Shown here in pieces: positions 1 to 11,701 of a stretch of 64,000 bases of DNA. The notes under the pieces were generated by a model. That model was not told the origin of the DNA. It ran no database searches and saw nothing but the letters and a program-made list of their open reading frames with translations. Source of the DNA: Craterostigma plantagineum (lineage: Eukaryota; Streptophyta; Magnoliopsida; Lamiales; Linderniaceae); contig JAPQWV010000405.1 of the NCBI GenBank assembly GCA_027422505.1, positions 310,001-374,000 of the forward strand, written 5' to 3'. Within the stretch, counting starts at the first letter, position 1. Every line of letters starts with the position of its first letter. A program made the translations under genes and the position numbers.

Positions 1-1
1 C

Positions 2-910
2 CCCAAATACCACGAGGAGTGGGTGAGGAACAATGCACGTGCGAATGAGAGGAACAGGCGCAACGACAGACCTCGCAACTTCGACAGATCCAGAAATTAC
101 GAGAGACGAAGAGACAATCAAATGGGTAATCAGAACACTGGCGGCAATTTTGGAGGCGGGCCTCCAAATAACCCTGGATCAAACATGGGACCTCAGGCAA
201 CTTATGCAGCTGTGCCTCCAAATAACCCTGGCCCAAACACGGGAGGTCAGCCAAACTATGGAGGTCCACCTCCAAGTAACCCTGGTCCGAACATGGGTGG
301 TCAGCCAAACTACGGAGGTCCACCTCCAAGCAACCCTGGACAGAACATTGGACCTCGGGCAAATTATGCAGGTATGCCTCCAAATAATAACCCTGGACCA
401 AACATGGGAGCACAGTCGAATTATGCAGGCGTGCCGCCTCCAAGTAACCCCGGACCGAACATGGGAGCTCAGTCAAATTATGCTGGCGTGCCTCCAAATA
501 ACCCTGGAAACTATGGACCTCCTAACCGTGCTCCAAATTATCAGTATGGCAATGGGCCAAACAGTGGAGGAATGCCACCATACCAATCTGGTCCCTCTCC
601 AAATCAACCTGGATTTGCGCCCAATGCAGGGCCCGGGCAAGGTCATCAACAGAGTGGATATGGTCCTAATCCAGGCGCTAACTATTCCTCCTATAGCCAG
701 AATGCTACGAACAATGCATATGGTCCTGGACCAACTTCAAACAACGTCGGTCCAAATGGTGGATATGGTTCTGGACAGATACAAAGCAACCAGGCTCCAA
801 ACATGGGACCTGGGCCTAATCCCAACAGCTATGGTCCAAACAATGGCTACGCTCCAAATTCAGCTGGTGAAAACGCTTACCGTAACGAGAATGTGCCTGG
901 CAGAGATTAG
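2..910 (+). CDS. MORF8: MORF8/RIP1-type organellar RNA-editing factor, 3' part
   Basis: Partial: the gene starts upstream of the window. The reading frame enters as PKYHEEWVRNNARANERNRR, the conserved end of the MORF/RIP domain, followed by an Arg/Asn-rich stretch. The remaining ~250 residues are a low-complexity tail rich in Gly, Pro, Asn, Gln and Tyr. Its first half is built from imperfect repeats of about 12 residues around NNPGPNMG, and the stop codon is at 908-910. MORF proteins bind PPR editing factors and each other and are needed for C-to-U RNA editing. The long Gly/Pro-rich tail is typical of MORF8, which in Arabidopsis (At3g15000) is dual-targeted to mitochondria and plastids. The MORF identity is read from the sequence. 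The MORF8 assignment rests on the tail and on the IQD10-like and BRP1-like neighbours. No intron is seen in this part. Confidence 0.85.
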   Translation, partial: PKYHEEWVRNNARANERNRRNDRPRNFDRSRNYERRRDNQMGNQNTGGNFGGGPPNNPGSNMGPQATYAAVPPNNPGPNTGGQPNYGGPPPSNPGPNMGGQPNYGGPPPSNPGQNIGPRANYAGMPPNNNPGPNMGAQSNYAGVPPPSNPGPNMGAQSNYAGVPPNNPGNYGPPNRAPNYQYGNGPNSGGMPPYQSGPSPNQPGFAPNAGPGQGHQQSGYGPNPGANYSSYSQNATNNAYGPGPTSNNVGPNGGYGSGQIQSNQAPNMGPGPNPNSYGPNNGYAPNSAGENAYRNENVPGRD

Positions 911-1374
911 CCCCAGCCTCAAATTACTCTAAATCATGTATATCGAGGATAAGACGTCAACTTCTTCACTGCTCTCGTTTCATGTCATTAAACATAATGC
1001 TGATTGTTGTTTCGATGGTTTGCTTGTGTGACAACTCGGTCAAAATAGGGAGTAATAGAAGATATTGTGGTGATGCTTTATCTCGTCCAATTATCTCATT
1101 TTTATCGGTCCATTGAATGTCGAGTATTATTGAAAAATGTTGGAACTCGTATGGATCGTTCGAGTATCTACGCTCTCTGTTCAGCAGTTAAAGATCGTTT
1201 TCTTAGCTCAGCTTTCTGTATTGAAAGCCTGTCTGGACGTGTTTTTTTTTTTTGCTATGAGCAAATAGATAAAATCTCAGTCCGCACACACACTCCAATT
1301 TGTAGATTACAAAAGACAGAGTAAGATGTTTCACAACGAGAAACAAAACCTTTTCCTTTCTCCGGCATAGATCA
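911..1374. other. Intergenic, convergent 3' flanks
   Basis: This holds the 3' flank of the MORF8-type gene and the 3' flank of the IQD gene on the opposite strand, which converge here. I see no conserved coding frame. The open frames in it are short and low in complexity. Confidence 0.5.
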
Positions 1375-2584
1375 TTAAGCAGCTTCTTCTTGGGTGACCT
1401 TAGAAGACATGTTTCTTGCATGAATTGGTGAGACTTTCTTCCCATCGGACAAAACGGGTTTCATTGCGATAACTTTCTTAATTGGGGTGATTGTAGTTTC
1501 AGCTTTGTTCGTTACGGTGGTAGTCCTAGCATGAAATCGATTCTCCCACGGGCGAACAGCGATCCATCGTTCTTTCCAACTCCATCCCCAGCTATCTTTG
1601 CTCAGGTCATAGTAAGCTTGGCCAAAGTATTGCCCTGTATTATTGGCCCTCCACTGCCAAGGCCAAAACCAAAACGATGGATCTTTAAGTCTATTGCAGC
1701 AATCAGTAAATTGGGATTTATTTATCTTTTTCTTAAACGTGCAAAGAAGCTATTGATATAGATAAGGTTAGATTTGATATGCCTGGTGAGAAAACGCATA
1801 AGCCATGGCTCGTTCTCGTTTTGCAGATGCTGCTTCCTTGTGGTGAATCCTGTTGAGAATCTCTTCAACTGTCTCGGGGCCACAGTGCCATTCCACCTGT
1901 TTTTTAGATATCAACTTTCGATGATGAGAAAAATCTCTGGTGATCATTTTCGACGAATCATGAATTCCATACACTACAAGCCCACCTCTAACTCGTGAAG
2001 CTTTGATTGGAGCTTTATCTGATTCTCTACCTTTTTCTGCTTCGCTTTGCCTTCTGCGACCATCCCAAGCCATCGAGCTTTGATATCGGCTTGTATCTTG
2101 CTCCAGAAATGGATTTGGCTCAATGCAGACGATGCTTGGTTCTTACCAGAAAAGCCTTCTTCGATGAGCCCTCGAAATCTCGAGATTCCTTTCAAACGGC
2201 GCAGGGATTTTCTTGCCTGAAAACAGTATCAAACTACGGAAACTCCTCAAAGGATTACACTGTGGCATTTATCTGTCGGCAATAATAACCTTATAAGATC
2301 TGAAAGCACACTGGATTCTTGTAGCAGCAACATCCTCCGTTAATCGCGTCAATCTACGACCAGCATTCTTGCTCGAAGCACCATTCATATGCTTCGATCC
2401 ATTCGGTTTTCTACTAACATGCTTTTTTACATATTTGTACAAGATCAAGACAAAGGGACTAGTTAGAATGAATATTCAGTTATAAGGTAAAGAGAATCTC
2501 GATGAAACTATATGTTACCTCGAGTTTCTTGCGTTTCGTCTTCTTTGAACTCAGTATATTCTTGAACCAATCACCTGAGCCCAT
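1375..2584 (-). CDS. IQD10: IQ67-domain calmodulin-binding protein (IQD10-like)
   Basis: Five exons by my reading: 2519-2584, about 2290-2421, 1986-2216, 1783-1896 and 1375-1653, giving about 273 residues. The start MGSGDWFKNIL and the IQ motif in exon 2 (ATRIQCAFRSYK) are IQD hallmarks. Exon 3 (KARKSLRRLKG onward) continues the IQ67 region. Exons 4-5 carry VEWHCGPETVEEIL, RAMAYAFSHQ and WGWSWKERWIAVRPWENRF, the conserved C-terminal IQD blocks. IQDs are plant scaffolds that bind calmodulin and associate with microtubules and membranes. All exons keep phase 0 with no internal stop. The junction from exon 4 to exon 5 (intron 1654-1782) has a GC rather than GT donor. The acceptor of exon 2 is weak (an A-rich run before CAT) and is the least certain border. 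The IQD10 name rests on the start sequence and on synteny. Confidence 0.75.
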
Positions 2585-3060
2585 CTCATCTGCTGAATTT
2601 TTACAGTATATAACCTTATAAAAGACGAGAACAGAATATGCTTTACTTGACTAAAAAGGTCCTGCAATAAAGTTCATGATTTTATCATCGACAACTTCAA
2701 CGCAATGAATATGAATAGGCAGAATGCCAATGGGAGTTCATCGTCATTGGTTGATAGATGTTTTCTCTCTTTCAATAAAACGTCTTTTACTGGGTTCGTC
2801 TATTTCTTAAATACGAATTTTCTTTGAAGGGCTCAGATTCAATTATCATCATTGCAGCTGATGGAGAATGATCTTTGACCTTCTGATGAAAGCTCAGCAG
2901 CAACTAAATCAAAAGAAAAATCGAAACCTTATTAATGCAAGAGAATGGGATCGCAAGCTAACTTTGGGCCCTTGTTAGACGTGGGAATGGGATGGACATC
3001 CTGCAACTAAGACAGCAAAAATAATATAAATTATTGAAAGAGTAAAATATAAATTAAAAT
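2585..3060. other. 5' flank of the IQD gene
   Basis: AT-rich DNA expected to hold the 5' UTR and promoter of the IQD gene, which is transcribed leftward, and the 3' flank of the tRNA. On the tRNA strand, T-rich runs begin directly after its 3' end and could end Pol III transcription. No other gene was recognised. Confidence 0.4.
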
Positions 3061-3133
3061 GGTCCCGGCGGGGCTCGAACCCGCGACCTTCGGCTCATAA
3101 GACCAACGCTCTAACCAACTGAGCTACGGGACC
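3061..3133 (-). tRNA. tRNA-Ile(UAU)
   Basis: A 73-nt cloverleaf on the minus strand: acceptor stem GGTCCCG/CGGGACC (7 perfect pairs), D arm GCTC/GAGC, anticodon loop CTTATGA, and T arm GCGGG-TTCGAGC-CCCGC (perfect). The anticodon TAT lies at 3097-3099 and reads the rare Ile codon AUA. The A-box and B-box (GGTTCGAGC) promoter elements are intact, there is no intron, and CCA is not encoded, as usual for nuclear tRNA genes. Confidence 0.93.
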
Positions 3134-3499
3134 TTATTGAAGACTAAAAGTTGTGTTGTAGCATTTATCAAACGTGTACAGTAAATATATACAAACTTAA
3201 TCGGGTGTCATGGCACGTGAAGGTAGCTCAGTTTCCCTATTTGTTAATTACATATTTGTTACTGAATTCTATTATTAAGAATCTGAACTTGCACATAGAG
3301 AAATTTGAAGCAAGTTGGATCAAATTAAAATAAGAACGAAATAAGCAAAAATATAAACGAGTAAAAGGGTAATCAGTCGACAAAGAAGTGATGTGAGAGT
3401 GACCAAAGGCATGATATGATCTCGTTTTTTACATCAACGAATATCAACATATAGCTTCCGCAACGGTTGTATCAAAATCTGCGGAACATTCGAAGCCTA
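3134..3499. other. Intergenic
   Basis: AT-rich spacer between the tRNA gene and the stop codon of the BRP1-like gene. It presumably includes that gene's 3' UTR. Nothing else was recognised. Confidence 0.4.
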
Positions 3500-6400
3500 T
3501 CATCGAAAATCTTTCCTCGCCGCCAACCACTCTATAAGAAAACAAAGACACAACTTTTCGAATTTACAGTGACGAGAGACGTCACAAACCCCACCTGTGT
3601 CTGAAGCAACCAACATACCGTCCTTGAAAACAAATTCCAATTCGAGGGAACTCTCTTCTTGCACGTCCTTATCATGACAATCGCATTTCCTCGCTGAAGC
3701 TTTCTCCGATGCTTCACAATCTGACATATCTGCTCTCTGGTGTTTACGGCATGCGAGGTACTTCTTGGTGGAATCTACTTGCTGCCCCATATGCGAAAAC
3801 TCGTCTGCGGGCAATTTGCTGAGTTCCAAATGATGATTGGCAGAGAATGAGGCCAGAAAGTCATGAAGTTCCTCGATGGTTAAGTTGCTTGCCATGCGTT
3901 CCCTCTCAGTACGTAAGATTATCAGCAGTAGATTGTTGAGGTTGACAAAGCACTCGGAGCAACATTGGTAGGAGCAAGTAACAGATCGTTCTGACGAATA
4001 GTTGGCTTCACAAGAATCCTGCGTTGGTTTTTCAGCTACGACGTTATTATCAGCGGGGGAGAGGGCCTTACGTTGATCATCGGATACTTCTGTGAAAGAA
4101 GGAAGCTCGTGGCTATGGTTAGTAGGTGCATCACATGGTTCATGATTCTCTTGAGCATCAATACTGTTCTCGGCTAGACCATTCGAAAGTTTGGCAGGTT
4201 TCTCACAACCTGTATCCCCATTTTGTTGATCATCTCCACTCTTTGAAGATTCTAATTTATCTTCATTTGATGCTAAACCATGTTCGAGGTTATGGTTATC
4301 ATCCGTTATACCCTTCTTTAGAGGAGGATCTTCAACAGAATGCATAGCATCTTCAGTATTCGTTTCTCCACGACCATTTTCAATTGCTTCTAGTCCTTGT
4401 GGTCTTAGATCGGAAGCATGAGGCTTTTGACAGTGATCGTCTGCAACACAGTTCATATCGAGTCCTTCCATACAGTTATTGGTATTCTCTGGCACACTGT
4501 TATCCACCTCTAATCTGTAAGGAAAATTTTTGTTTCAGTGAGAATAAAAGAAATAAGTGAGACGATGAAATGAGAGATTAGGGGGACAAATAAACCTTCG
4601 CAAGTTGTGCGCCCAACTGTTAACAATATCTTCAAAATGAGCCATCTGTGATAAAAACCGAACGAACTGGCTTCTATCTTTCCCTGCTTGAACTTTAGCT
4701 TCAATTCTTTTGCTTAGAGTTTCAGAAACTTTCTTTACTTCAGAGCAAACTTCCCTTAGGGAGGCATATTCACCTCTATACGCCAATAAACCAACAGCAA
4801 CAAGGCCTCTGACGAAACCAGGTTCTTCGCTTTTCATATTCCCAGAATCAACAGTAGTAGCATCAACCTTTTCCAAAGACGTGGCGGGACGAACAATACA
4901 AGAATTGAAGGGCCAACCTCTCCAGGGTCCACTGACATTGGTACACGGACCCTCTTTCAACTTGGATGTCACCCAACATAGCTCTGCCAAGTGAGGATAA
5001 CAGAGAATCTGATACCCAACAGCAGATATCGCTAATAACAAGTTTGATTTCCGCTTTAGTGTTTTATTCGTCTCTGGAACTGGAAAGGAGGGACTGGGTT
5101 GGCTGTCTTTTCTATTACAAACTTTGCTAGCATCACCTTCAGCCACATCGTAAGCTTTATTCTTCGTCAAATTCTCATGATTATGATCTCTGCCATGTAG
5201 TAAATGAACAAAGTGCTGTGCCAAGTTCTTCGAAAAGTTGGCAGCAAAACAGTTGACAACCTTATCATAGTCGAATGTCCTGTCGAGCTGGACAGAAAAT
5301 CCTGGAACCTTGTGGGTCACTGGATTCGTGTTGCTGTAATTAACCATCTCATCCCCAAAAAACTGTTTTACTCTTTTGGGAAGGAATGAAACTGGTAATG
5401 CAGAAGTGGCCTGTTAAATTAAATTTGTGATAAGCATTTCTTGAATAACAAATAGGAAAAGTCTTGCTCATACAGGACGGATATAGCAGTTGTAGAAATA
5501 ATATAAACAAAAAGCTAAAAGCTCATCCCACATGGTAAATTCAAAAGCGATTTCTATTCCATGATCAATATTGCAAATTAATGTCAGGTTGAAGGGTGAT
5601 AACAGAAGAAGCCACATACCAGAACTATCATGGATGTATTTATACGAACCGACTCCACCTGCTCAATAAAAGAGGCCCACAGGTAGGAAGTCTTACTCAC
5701 AGCAGCAGGAGTGAATAATGTCTGTTCTGTTGAATCTTCATGTTCTCTTGAAGAGGATTCACAGCCGTTTTCAGACGATACATCATATGATTCTAACGCC
5801 CACAATTCAATCGCTGGCATGTATAGCATGCACAAATTCTCCCCAGCACATCTCGCTGCCAATAAATGCCAATAAATTGTAATGCTTGCAATATTGAAAT
5901 AAAAATTAATATAATCATTTACTAAATAAAAGTAGATGGGAATCAAACAAGTAGACAACATTCGCCATAAATCCAAGCAAAATTAAAGAAGTTCTATAGC
6001 ATATTTGCATCTTCTGACAGAGAAGATCAATGTGACTAGTATTTTGCACCATATTACAAGCATTAAGAAGCAAAATTTAGCTCTAGCGACAACTCCTTTT
6101 TGCATCGGGAAAAGAATATCAGTTAGAAGGTTAAAAATTTAAAAAGACATACTCAGAATACGAGTGAGCCCATGAACCAAGTCCCCATGTCCTTCATAAG
6201 AAATACTAGCCATATCAACTTTCCAGATATTGACATTGCCCAAGAAACAGTGGAGAAGACAAGAAGCGAGGTGCCACTGGCCGCATCGTGAATCTCCTGA
6301 AATCAACATTTGATATCCTGGTTTATCACTCAAAGCCTGTGGCAATGTATGCAGCAAACTGGAAGAAGGACCCCTATGCTGCCCTTTGGAGGATTTTATA

Positions 6401-9400
6401 TAAGCCTCAGCGTTCTCCTCCATCAGATTAGGACAATACAGGTTACTGTCCACAGACAGAACATTTGAAAGCAAAAGGTTCTTCACAATCTCATCTGTAA
6501 CATCCACCTCTTGAAGTAAATCATTGATGTGGAACCACCAACTATCACTCTGCATTTTCCTGCTCTCCAGAGCAGAGACAATCACATCTTTTACCAGTGT
6601 GATACACCTACTAAGTGACATTGGCAACCAAACACGCTCATCCAGATATAGGGAAAGAAGTAGCTTAACAAGTGGCTGCAAAAGACAGGGAACAAGATGA
6701 GCTTTGAGAGGTGACGAAAGCACATCATTAAGCACAACTCCACTCTCTCTACGAGAACATGGAAGCGGTGCGCATGAAAGAGCCTTCAACCAATCTTTCT
6801 CCTCCACGACAAATGTGGGAATACTAGGAAAGTTGTTGCACGAAGATTTGGCCTCAGCATCGGCAAGAACATTTTGCAAGGGGAAGTTCCTCCTCAGCGC
6901 ATTTATAGCGGCCTGCGTACAAAGAGCTTGTAGATCAGCACCAGCAAATCCTAAAGTTCTCTTTGCCAACCACTTTAAAGAAGATCCACTTATTGGCTTG
7001 GGCCACTTCCGAGTGTGCAATGAGAGGATTGCTTCCCGGTCCTTCATTGAAGGCAACGGGAAATGAATTTCACGATCAAATCGACCAGGTCGTCTTAGAG
7101 CTGAATCTACTGCATCGGGGCGGTTGGTCGCTCCAATCACAATAACTGAACCTCTGGAATTTAAGCCATCCATCAATGCAAGCAAAGTGGAGACAACTGA
7201 ATTGTGCGTTTGATCTTGCCGCTTACTGCGGCAAGGGGCTAAACCGTCTATTTCATCGAAGAAAATTATAGAAGGCTGCGATCTTTCAGCAACTTGAAAA
7301 AGAAGTCTTAGCTGGCGCTCAGCATCACCGACATATTTGCCAAGACAATCTGCACCTTTACGTGCAAAGTATGCTATCCTTCTTTCTCCTACAGCACAAG
7401 ACCCAACCAGGGCACGCACAGCCAGTGTCTTACCCGTTCCAGGATATCCATGCAACAGAATGCCCCGTGGAGGTGTAAGTCCCAGGTTGCTGAAATACTC
7501 AGGGTATAATAGCGGGAGGATTACAACTTCTTTCATGCATTGGATAACATCTTCTAGCCCAGCAACGGATTCCCATCCCTGGAATTGTGTATCTCCCTGA
7601 GAGTTTGAACCTCCAATGTAAGTAGGAGCTATTCTACAGAGATCCCGATGAAGCCTCTTGCTCTCACGTTTCAGAAATTCTTCATCCACCCCACAGTTCT
7701 CTAACCATTTATCCTCTGCTTCGATATCCTTTCGAAATGCATCATTAGTCATCTTTCGAAATTCCAGCTTATTTTTTAGAGCCCTCATTTTTCTCATCCA
7801 CTGTGACTTCTGTATCCCATGTGGTTGGAAGAGATGGCGGTGGTCAGTGCAGGCGATAAGAAATTTCCGATGATCAAAGATGCAACCTTCAGATCGAGCA
7901 CATGGCTACACAGTAGACAGTAGGATTCAGCAACAATTAGAATGAGCCATTAAGTTAAAGTAGAAGCTACATAAGTAGTAAAAGAAAGGCAAAAGAGCAC
8001 ATCAAACGAGGTAAAAGTTGGCAGGGAGGTGTAAAAGGGTTATAGAGACGCTAATCAGTTTCCAATATACAAACAAGTCACTCACTAAGTGGTATGTCTT
8101 CGGACAGCGATCAACACGACACCCTATGGTTGCTCCAGCTCTCCCACAGCGACTGCACTTCAGCACTCTTCCCCGGTAAAGCGCTGCCCTAACATTTTTC
8201 AAGTGTCCCAATCCAGCAAAGTAAACCTGCAAAGCAAGATTATGATGACCAATACTGCTTCTTGTGTCCCTCTATACACAAACATTTAGCAAAATCGAAA
8301 CTGTAGCTAAGCTAACAAAAACAAGAACAAAAATATACACAGAGAAAATCCAATCGCAACCGATTCGAAAATTGACAAAAATAATTTGATTCTTTATGTA
8401 TGCACAAAAGCTAAAAGATAAAAAAAAATGTAACCTGTATAAATATCTAACATGAAATGCAAAAGTTCCATATAGAACACACCTCAGGACTCCAAACAGC
8501 ACACTGCTGATGCACCCAAATTCCTGCTATACCAAATCGGTCATTAATTGGACCCAAGAGCCGACCAGCCCATCCGGGTTGGTCACCAAATCCATCCCAC
8601 ACATCATAGTTGGTTTCATCAGAAGCAGATGATCCACTGTCTGCGCCATTATCACTGCCAACACCTTCATCAACAAGTATCTTTGGTGGTTTGCCATCGT
8701 TACCACCTCCACATAAACCACAACGTCTTCCCAACTTTAATATTGGCCTTTTGTCCTCATCACGTATAGTAAGGCGCTTCTCTTTCAATTTTTTTCCTTC
8801 TCGTTTTCTCCAGGTTCAGCGTATTGCTCCTCATCTCGTGCTTTGCCTTCTTCATCCTTTTCTTGATTGTCTGTTGCTGGGTAAATCTCAACAGTTGCTC
8901 CCTGGTCAGGTACATTATCACTTTCTTGATTGTCTGTCTCCGGGTTAATCTCAACAGCTTCTCCCTGGTCAGGTACATTATCACATGGTAATCCGTCAGT
9001 GCCTAGGTGCTCACCCTCCTTCACCTCATTATCACTGATGTGGCAATCTTCTGGTTCATGAACCTTCTGAAATGCAGGCTCAGTAGTTGCACCCAATGGT
9101 GAATCCTCTTTTTCAGGTTGGTCGTATCCGCACTCCGATCCCATCTCCGTAGGCAATCCATCTCCCTCGTTAACTTCTACAGCAGCATTCATATTATTTT
9201 GCTCATCATCTTCCGCCTCACCACCCATATCAATATCCTCATTTTCATTTTCAACAACTATTTCAGGTTTCTTCAATTTAACAACCCTCGACTTGTCTCC
9301 TACCGCTCCATCTTTCTCATCATCAATCTGATGTACTCCATCATCCTGGACTCCATCCGCATCCTCAAAAAGCTTCCGTTTCCCTTTTGTTGTCCCTTTC

Positions 9401-9831
9401 GTTGAAGGCATCGCTTTCTCATTCCCAAAATGTTTGGTGTTTTCCCTTCTTGATCTCAGCCTCGTACCCCAACAGCTATTTTCCCCTCCAAAATCCCTTG
9501 AAATTGAACTTGGCATATCATTTGCACCTCTTTTCCTCTTTCCTAAATCTCTATCCCCACTCCTACCAACCTTTTGCCGCTTCTTTGCAGGAAAAGGCGA
9601 CGTGTCGAGCAACGCAGGAGGCTTGCGGTGCCTACTGCTTCTACGGAGCTCGGATTCATTCCCTCCATTGTTAACCTCACTCGAGTTCGCCATTTTAACC
9701 TCAGCATGGTTGTCGCTGTAAGCTTTTTCACATATAGCATCTAATTTCTTGTGCTTCTTTTTAGCCTTGATCTTACTCCTCGATTTCTGACCTTTCTTTC
9801 TCGCAACCGATTCGGACTGCGACAATCGCAT
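3500..9831 (-). CDS. BRP1: ePHD and AAA-ATPase chromatin protein (BRP1-like, ATAD2-related)
   Basis: Exons: about 8790-9831, 8483-8788, 8086-8226, 6153-7905, 5620-5855, 4596-5410 and 3500-4514, about 1,770 residues. Domains in order: a basic, acidic-patched N-terminus; an extended PHD finger (CGLCGGG, WVHQQCAVWSPE, CSRCGRAGA, CPKTYHLPCA); then an AAA module with Walker A GYPGTGKT, Walker B IIFFDEID and the arginine-finger segment RRPGRFDR. A second AAA-like region follows with a degenerate Walker A (GDSRCGQWH), then a poorly conserved acidic C-terminus. I see no bromodomain, which matches Arabidopsis BRP1 (At3g15120), the partner of the bromodomain ATPase BRAT1 in anti-silencing and DNA demethylation. 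The frame breaks between the first two exons at a seven-A run (8789-8795). One more A would restore it. Exon 1 holds a tandem repeat of about 39 residues (DNVPDQG...). The family call is firm; the gene name comes from domain order and synteny. Confidence 0.88.
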
Positions 9832-11701
9832 AATCAGAACAACAAACCCAACCTCCTAAATCCTATATCGACACAAACTTTACCTTTCCACTTAATCACG
9901 GATTCAACAATTAAATCGGTTTTCCTCCATCTACATAGGAAATCAGATAAGATCAACGAATGCGAGGCTCACCGGTGATAGATAGATCATCATCCACAAA
10001 GACGCATTCAAAGCAAGAGAAGAAACCCTAGAAATTATCAGATTTGGTCCAAAACAACCACAAGACGGAGATTATCAAGCTCATAATTCCTGGGACGTTA
10101 ATTCCTGGTACGTTACTAAATTTTTCCGTTCGTTTCCTTTTTTCTTTATTCTTTTCTCTCCTCCAAACAGTGCTCGTAGCGACTGTGTAGCGTTCTTAGG
10201 GCTTTTTTTCTACGAAGTGTGCTGTTATGTTGAATTGAATACACATTAATACTACTAAAAAATATAATTATTTTGGAAATTAAGCAATCGCGCTTTCAGC
10301 GCGTGGAGAGGACGTGATTCTCCGATGACATGTTGACACCGCTGACTGAGATCAACCGATGGACAGTGAGTTACACGCGCTAGTGCGAGGAATGAATTTT
10401 GTTACGAAATCGGGCGAATTTTGTTTTTCTTAATTTTCTCGACTTCTTGTCCTTCCCACACCTAACGTTACCGCCAAATTTGAGAGATTTGCAATTTTTG
10501 TGGGTTTATTTCAATTTTTTGCTAAATAAATTTTTGTGCAACTTGGCTACTTAACTAGTTAGTCGTCGGAAACAATAATGAGATCTATTTAAATTACTGA
10601 GCTTCAAATTTTATGCATCTGCTAGTTATACATCTCATTCATAATTTTTCGACGCCACCAAATTACCTAAACTTCGACAAGTCAAGTGAACCAAAATTAT
10701 GATATCTTTTTGAAGGCGTAATGGATTCGATCACTTTCCATATCCCTATGGGCCGTTGTTGGGCGTTAACTAAGGCTTCCTCGATCGAATTATAAACTTT
10801 TTAGGGAAAGTAATTTTGGCTATTAAGACCTTATAGGAAATGGGCCTTAGCCCATCTGAGTTGATAATAGGTTATGAGTTTAGTTGCAAGCTACGCGCTG
10901 TTTGGCGCGTGGGCTCAGAGTGAAGTATAACCCGCACTTTTTGCGATTTTGTTTCTTTCTTTACGATTCACGATACGCTAGCGACTCTCACTGAAACGTC
11001 ACGTGCTCACGTGACTTCCAAGGATTACTTGCACACTATTCTATTCTCCTTTATACTTATTTTTTTATGATCTTATTTCAAATACATAATCTTATTCTTC
11101 TGACACCTGCGTGCGTATATTTTTCAAATTAATCTTCTGAATTTTGTAAACCATAGTCCGTAGCGTATAATTGACTGGTAAAAGATTCTTGTTAAGCCTT
11201 ATTAAAAAAGTGACATACTTCGAATCCTTGATTCAAGTAAGGGTAGATTTGTAATTCCACCTATGGATTGATTATTTATTCAATCTTTTTACTTCCTAAC
11301 CTTTCTCTGGCTGTCTGTTGGTGTGTGCTTTGGCTGAGGAAGATAAAAGTTGTCCCTACAAGCTTACGATACGATCTATTATATAACCTACAAAATAGAC
11401 ATTCTTTTTCTGTAATAAAAAGATGCAAACACAACACCCTAAAAGAGAGCTAACACCTACAAAAATAAGGAAAGAAAAGAGGCAGTACAAAACAAACTAA
11501 AGAGATTAAGCAAGAAAGACCACGCAACTCATCTCAGCCTACCCTCACTCTTCACTCTCTCTCTCTCTGAGGTTGATATTTGACAGCCTTTCTGAAGTTA
11601 TTACAAGAAGAAGCCAAGAACTGTAATAACCAGCTGAAGTCATATAATTTAGTTAAAGTTGTAGCAGAGCAGACACAGAAAAGCAAGGAGAGAGAGAGAG
11701 A
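9832..11701. other. Divergent intergenic/promoter region
   Basis: About 1.9 kb between the divergent BRP1-like gene and the bHLH-MYC_N gene. It should contain both promoters and 5' UTRs. A short direct repeat of AATTCCTGG(G/T)ACGTTA lies at about 10086-10117. CT and GA microsatellite tracts lie at about 11552-11568 and 11689-11700, just before the rightward start codon. No coding sequence was recognised. Confidence 0.5.
10023..10030. promoter_or_regulatory. Telo-box motif AAACCCTA
   Basis: AAACCCTA lies about 190 bp upstream of the BRP1-like start codon. In plants this motif is common near transcription starts of housekeeping and chromatin genes. The function here is inferred from position only. 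Confidence 0.35.

Noticed and set aside
33..932. A 299-codon open frame overlapping the MORF8-type gene in another frame
   Set aside because: It is a by-product of the repetitive Gly/Pro/Asn-rich coding sequence. The other frame carries the conserved MORF end and the expected stop.
8760..8984. A third reading frame over the BRP1-like exon 1 end as an alternative coding path
   Set aside because: It only reflects the tandem DNA repeat in exon 1 and does not join the ePHD frame without a further shift.
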